A DNA stretch of 8,853 nt from Planctomycetota bacterium (GTDB lineage Bacteria; Planctomycetota; Planctomycetia; Planctomycetales; Planctomycetaceae). Below are positions 5,819 to 8,853 of the stretch, piece after piece. Where the stretch lies: the NCBI GenBank assembly GCA_013151585.1, contig JAADHY010000296.1:1-8853 (forward strand). The letters run 5' to 3'. Position 1 is the stretch's first letter. Each line of letters starts with the position of its first letter. The notes below the pieces were generated by a model, which saw only the letters and a program-made list of their open reading frames with translations, made no database searches and was not told the DNA's origin. The position numbers were made by a program, and so were the translations under genes.

Positions 5819-7546
5819 ATGGGTTGGTGTCCATATCAAACCGACCGGGACGGATGCAACGAATGTCTTCATCCCCTCGAGCGGCGTGAGCGTCAGTTGC
5901 CGCAAGGGGACTACTACACTGCGGAATGGGAAACGAAAGCGGCCATTTCCACGATTCTCGACATTTCAACCCGCCCAATCCACTTCAGCGAACAGCTTAC
6001 CGCGATCATTCGAGTCCTCACTTCCATATCTTGGCTGGGGGCCGTTCGGAGGGGAGCGATCTTCGTGGCGAACTGTCATCGCCAGTTGGTCCTCGTGGCG
6101 CACCACAATCTCAATCCCCAGCTTGTGGAGTCGTGCGACACGGTCCCGTTCGGCAAATGTCTGTGTGGGAAAGCCGCTGAATCCAAAGAGGTCATTTTCA
6201 AGGAATGTATGGATCACGACCACGAAATCACCTACGCCGGCATCCGCGACCACGGGCACTATGTGATTCCGCTCATGGATGACAGTGGCGAGCTGTTAGG
6301 CGTTCTTGTCTTGTATCTGGAAGCGGGTCACGAGCCGCATCCAGAGGAAGCCACTTTCATAGAGATGTTACAGCGGACCGTTTCGAACATCCTTTTGACC
6401 AAACACCTTCGACTTCGTAATGAGATCAGCCAGATTCGTTTGCAGCAGGCGCAGATGGAAATGCTGCACAAGTTGGTCGCTGCTGCGGAATTTCGCGACG
6501 ACCAGACGGGCAGCCATATCAAAAGGATTGCCAAGTATTGTGCCGCCATAGGTCGAGAGCTCGGTCTGGCTCCCGACCGAGTCAAACTGCTCGAAATGGC
6601 CGCTCCGATGCACGATATTGGAAAGGTGGGCATCCCGGATCGCATCATGCTCAAGCCGGGACGGTTGAGCGAAACGGAGTTTGCCATCATGCAGCAACAC
6701 ACGCAGATAGGAGCTCGCTTGCTGAGCGGACACCATCCGTTGCTGAAGGCGAGCCGGGAAATCGCCCTCACTCACCATGAAAAGTGGGACGGGAGTGGAT
6801 ACCCCCATGGATTGGCCGGTGAAGACATTCCCCTCTTTGGCCGCATCTGCGCAGTCGCCGACGTGTTCGACGCCTTGATGACCAGTCGTCCCTACAAGAA
6901 AGCATGGTCGCTTGACACAGTGCTGGAATACATTCGAGAGCAGTCCGGCAGTCATTTTGATCCCGCCGTCGTGGATGCTTTCATGAAAGTCATTCCACAA
7001 CTCCTTGAAATCAAAGCTTCGTACAGTGAAGACGATTCCGGCGCGGAGTCTGAAAGCAAACTCACCGTCAGGACGGTTCACTCCGAGTTCCTGAAATGGG
7101 ACGATTCCCTATCGATCGGTGTCGATGGGATCGACGGACAACACAAGTACTTCATCAACCTCATCAATCGAATCTACAACGCCATCGAGCAGAACGATGC
7201 TTTGCAGTTGGTCGAAGCGCTGTTAGACATGATCGAATACAGCCATGTGCACTTTGCGGCTGAACAGAGATTAATGGAGGAGTGGAACTATCCCGCGCTG
7301 AAAGGCCATATCTGCGAACATCAACAATTCATCCAGCGCACCGAGCAGTTCTTGGATGAGCTCGAAGCATCGCCGTTGGCTGTTCGAGTGGAAGTCCTAA
7401 AATACGTCTCTCAGTGGGCCCTGAAGCACATCCGAAGGTCTGACGCGGCCTTTGGAAGGTTTCTTGCGAAAGAGCAACAGGCGGCGGTGACGGCTCCTGT
7501 TCCTCCGATCGCGTCAATGGCCCAGGCAGTCGCTTCCACGGTGTGA
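5819..7546 (+). CDS. GAF / HD-GYP phosphodiesterase / bacteriohemerythrin protein
   Basis: A 575-residue cytoplasmic signalling protein with no signal peptide or membrane segment. N-terminus: Cys-rich (C4, C13, C16). A GAF domain follows (~38-195) with an unusual C114-x-C116 in GKCLCGKAA and DHDHE / DHGHY His clusters (131-148). A heptad-like linker (~196-222) leads to the HD-GYP domain (~220-400). This carries E224 and H233 (EFRDDQTGSH), HDIGK (265-269), H294, HHEKWDGSGYP (319-329) and AVADVFDAL with D348, the full set expected of an active c-di-GMP phosphodiesterase. An acidic linker (~401-420) precedes a hemerythrin domain (~421-550) with all seven di-iron ligands: H442, H478, E482, H497, H501, H537, D542. 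Inference: O2 or redox state at the di-iron site, and perhaps a GAF ligand, tune c-di-GMP breakdown. ATG 5819 has AAAGG ending nine bases upstream. Codons use more A/T at third positions than the sulfatase and fucosidase genes. It appears monocistronic. Confidence 0.96.
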   Translation: MGWCPYQTDRDGCNECLHPLERRERQLPQGDYYTAEWETKAAISTILDISTRPIHFSEQLTAIIRVLTSISWLGAVRRGAIFVANCHRQLVLVAHHNLNPQLVESCDTVPFGKCLCGKAAESKEVIFKECMDHDHEITYAGIRDHGHYVIPLMDDSGELLGVLVLYLEAGHEPHPEEATFIEMLQRTVSNILLTKHLRLRNEISQIRLQQAQMEMLHKLVAAAEFRDDQTGSHIKRIAKYCAAIGRELGLAPDRVKLLEMAAPMHDIGKVGIPDRIMLKPGRLSETEFAIMQQHTQIGARLLSGHHPLLKASREIALTHHEKWDGSGYPHGLAGEDIPLFGRICAVADVFDALMTSRPYKKAWSLDTVLEYIREQSGSHFDPAVVDAFMKVIPQLLEIKASYSEDDSGAESESKLTVRTVHSEFLKWDDSLSIGVDGIDGQHKYFINLINRIYNAIEQNDALQLVEALLDMIEYSHVHFAAEQRLMEEWNYPALKGHICEHQQFIQRTEQFLDELEASPLAVRVEVLKYVSQWALKHIRRSDAAFGRFLAKEQQAAVTAPVPPIASMAQAVASTV

Positions 7547-7573
7547 ATCGCATGCGGAGACCATTCGTGCCCA

Positions 7574-7632
7574 ACACCTCATGGTGTCAAGAAGTTGGAC
7601 GCTCAAGGCCTCGGCGGAGCGTAATTTCTTGA
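7574..7632 (+). terminator. Hairpin pair just after the HD-GYP gene, possible transcript end
   Basis: Two adjacent stems lie 28-86 bases past the stop. The first is ACACC (7574-7578) with GGTGT (7583-7587). The second has an outer stem TCAAGAA (7587-7593) with TTCTTGA (7626-7632) and an inner stem ACGCTC (7599-7604) with GAGCGT (7617-7622). Position fits a 3' end structure, but there is no T-run afterwards, so it is not a standard intrinsic terminator. Confidence 0.35.
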
Positions 7633-7747
7633 GCATCGACGTGCGGCTGGGCCAGGGGCCACACTCTCGCCAGAGAATCGGTACGTCAGGGCCTCCGATC
7701 CACGCCACACGCAAGTGGACCTGAGATGTCTTCCCCCGTCGCCTTGC

Positions 7748-7763
7748 CCGGCGTGCACGCCGG
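7748..7763. repeat. Perfect 16-bp GC-rich palindrome
   Basis: CCGGCGTGCACGCCGG reads identically on both strands with no spacer. It overlaps the first copy of the direct repeat CTTGCCCGGC (7743-7752), whose second copy is 51 bases downstream (7794-7803). A nearby GGCAAG (7777-7782) can pair with CTTGCC (7794-7799). It could be a dimer-binding site, a recombination site or a chance GC-rich symmetry. Confidence 0.4.
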
Positions 7764-8185
7764 AATCGCTTTGACCGGCAAGGTGAACCTCTGCTTGCCC
7801 GGCCTCAGCCCACAGTCCCCAGTTGCTGACGGAAGTCCTTGCCCCGGAAGGACCGGACCCTGGAAGTTTGCATTCCATTTCGATTTCGTTTTTCCGCGAG
7901 GACTGAGTCCTTTTCCTCGATTGCACTGGGGCAAACTTCCCTTCGGTTGTCAGGCGGTCGTTCGAACAAGCAAACAGGCTCGCGGGCCGCCGGCAGGCAT
8001 GGCCTTGCCGAGAGCAGTCGTCGTCACCACAACGGGTTTTGAGAGGAAGGCTTTTCAAGACGTTGTGAACGATCCGGGGCTGGCCGGCAGAACCAGTGAG
8101 GACCAAGGAGCCATGCACCTGCTGTCCACCAACCCACGAACTCCTGCGAGGCCGACGGCGGCTGCCGGAAGAGCACCGGCAGTCG

Positions 8186-8455
8186 ATGGTCCTCATTCGC
8201 CTGCCCGAGCCCATCCGCAAGGGCGAGGCCCGGGAGTTTCTGCGCATCCACCTGATGCCGGCGATGCTCGCCGCCGGCGAAGCGGACTTTTGCCGGGTGG
8301 ACATCGCGCAGCCCCATCGTCGTCTTCTGGGGCGTCCGCCCCGCTGCCTGCGCTGTCGCGGGACGACCGAGCGGGTGGGCGTCTGGGAGTTTTTCTGCTC
8401 GGGCTGCGGGCTGAGCGTCGACCGCCGCCCCTGCGGGGCGTGGTGCGCGTGCTGA
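8186..8455 (+). CDS. Small zinc-ribbon protein, unknown function
   Basis: An 89-residue protein from ATG 8186 to TGA 8453-8455. The first half is a plausible alpha/beta segment (MVLIRLPEPIRKGEAREFLR, then a Leu/Met/Ala-rich helix around 21-31). The second half has two CX2C knuckles, C54/C57 and C71/C74, 13 residues apart: a treble-clef or ribbon-type Zn site, followed by a Cys-rich end (C83, C87, C89). Third codon positions are almost all G or C, unlike the alternative frames, which read as Pro/Ala/Arg shadows. The same frame is open back to a GTG at 8096, and the residues just upstream (HELLRGRRRLPEEHRQS) also look protein-like, so the true start may be further left or lost to a frameshift. 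A GGAAGAG at 8167-8173 is a loosely spaced ribosome site. Zn-ribbon proteins of this size are common in phages and mobile elements; no specific family is recognised. Confidence 0.5.
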   Translation: MVLIRLPEPIRKGEAREFLRIHLMPAMLAAGEADFCRVDIAQPHRRLLGRPPRCLRCRGTTERVGVWEFFCSGCGLSVDRRPCGAWCAC

Positions 8456-8499
8456 TTCCTGAGGATGGCTTGGAGCGGCATGAGGACGGCGGCGAGTGA

Positions 8500-8610
8500 G
8501 TGCATCGGCTGGTCTTGGCGTTGGACCGGCGGTATCGGGAGGAGGTCCTGGCGGCCGTTTACCGCACGGCCGGAATCCTGGCAGAGCAGAAAAGATGGCA
8601 CATCTTGTGA
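8500..8610 (+). CDS. 36-residue hypothetical ORF
   Basis: The frame runs from GTG 8500 to TGA 8608-8610 and begins MHRLVLALDRRYREEVLAAV. It would form one amphipathic helix rich in Leu, Arg and Glu. It abuts a still smaller frame (GTG 8440 to TGA 8497-8499), which itself overlaps the end of the zinc-ribbon gene. A GAGGACGGCG stretch at 8482-8491 could serve as its ribosome site. Support is the tight head-to-tail spacing and G/C-ending codons; no family is recognised. Confidence 0.3.
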   Translation: MHRLVLALDRRYREEVLAAVYRTAGILAEQKRWHIL

Positions 8611-8853
8611 GAACCCTTTGGCGATGGTTGCAGTCGCGGCACGCCTTGATCAAGCACATCAAGCGGTTGGAGCGACGGCTGCAGACGGTCGCTTTTCGTC
8701 CACGCCGACCTGCTCGTGGACTGGCTCGGCGACCTCGACCTGAACGGAAATGCTGAACATCCGACTGACCTCGCCCAGGCGCCGAACAGCCCGTTCGTCG
8801 TGCCGGATGCGCCTGTCGCGATTTGGCATCCGCACAACTTCGCCAGCGGCTAC
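8595..8853 (+). CDS. Hypothetical protein with apparent 1-base frameshift, runs off the window
   Basis: ATG 8595 lies inside the end of the preceding 36-residue frame (16-base overlap). The first part reads MAHLVRTLWRWLQSRHALIK and then HIKRLERRLQTVAF, a basic helical N-terminus. As sequenced, the frame turns into an Arg/Pro-rich shadow and stops at 8754-8756. Dropping one T from the TTTT at 8693-8696 restores a coherent protein: VHADLLVDWLGDLDLNGNAE, then PNSPFVVPDAPVAIWHPHNF to the window edge. The restored frame is open with G/C-rich third positions, which argues that both halves are one gene. The extra base could be a sequencing error, a true mutation or a slippage site. No family is recognised; the packed context suggests phage or mobile-element origin. 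Confidence 0.45.

Larger units (their letters stand above)
7547..8185. other. 639-bp region with no supported gene
   Basis: Open frames cross this stretch on both strands but none has a recognisable domain or a clear ribosome site. The minus-strand frame 7686-7934 has the least random look (basic start, then repeated PGK) but no match I know. Structure present: hairpins at 7574-7587 and 7587-7632, a 16-bp palindrome at 7748-7763, a 10-bp direct repeat (7743-7752 and 7794-7803), and competing short stems at 7897-7919. Confidence 0.45.

Noticed and set aside
7897..7919. Intrinsic terminator at AGGACTGAGTCCT followed by TTTT
   Set aside because: The stem is only five pairs with a three-base loop, competes with a CGAGGA/TCCTCG stem, and follows no supported gene.
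7726..8499. 257-codon plus-strand open frame
   Set aside because: Its second half is the Pro/Ala/Arg shadow of the zinc-ribbon frame, and its first half has no recognisable domain. Only its last 19 codons, from GTG 8440, might be a tiny gene.
7603..8601. 332-codon minus-strand open frame
   Set aside because: It has Arg/Ser/Pro/Gln-rich low-complexity content, lies opposite the better-supported zinc-ribbon frame, and has no domain or ribosome site.
1..8853. CRISPR array, tRNA or rRNA gene
   Set aside because: No regularly spaced direct repeats, no tRNA cloverleaf with a recognisable T-arm and no rRNA-like sequence were seen on either strand.

Overview
The window looks like a piece of a GC-rich genome from the Planctomycetes/PVC group, probably environmental. 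The reasons are a sulfatase-rich polysaccharide-degradation cluster, exported enzymes with Arg-rich signal peptides, a GH29 fucosidase with a C-terminal discoidin-like domain, and wide gaps holding palindromic repeats and decayed mobile DNA. The phylum assignment is inference from gene content; no rRNA or other phylogenetic marker is present.

Layout. (1) Positions 3-4452 hold a plus-strand glycan-degradation block: the 3' end of one sulfatase, a complete exported formylglycine-type sulfatase (536-2056), and a complete exported GH29 alpha-L-fucosidase (start placed at 2509, stop 4452). Together they suit stepwise desulfation and defucosylation of a sulfated, fucose-containing glycan. (2) Positions 4453-5818 are a decay zone. 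It holds the left end and broken transposase of an IS200/IS605-type element, two tiny overlapping reading frames of unknown role, and a broken phage terminase-small-subunit-like gene with an in-frame TAG and a later frameshift. (3) Positions 5819-7546 hold one intact gene for a 575-residue GAF/HD-GYP/hemerythrin protein, best read as an oxygen- or redox-responsive c-di-GMP phosphodiesterase. (4) Positions 7547-8185 have no gene I can support, but hold hairpins and a perfect 16-bp palindrome. (5) Positions 8186-8853 hold a packed run of very small plus-strand frames: a zinc-ribbon protein, a 36-residue frame, and a gene with an apparent one-base frameshift that runs off the window. The packing resembles phage or mobile-element DNA.

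How the parts relate. Block 1 is a functional unit. Block 3 appears to be a stand-alone signalling gene whose codon choice is visibly less GC-rich than block 1, and remnants of mobile or phage-like DNA lie on both sides of it. No CRISPR array, tRNA, rRNA or intact mobile element was found. The least explained parts are the small-gene run at the right end and the domain combination and Cys/His-rich input region of the HD-GYP protein.
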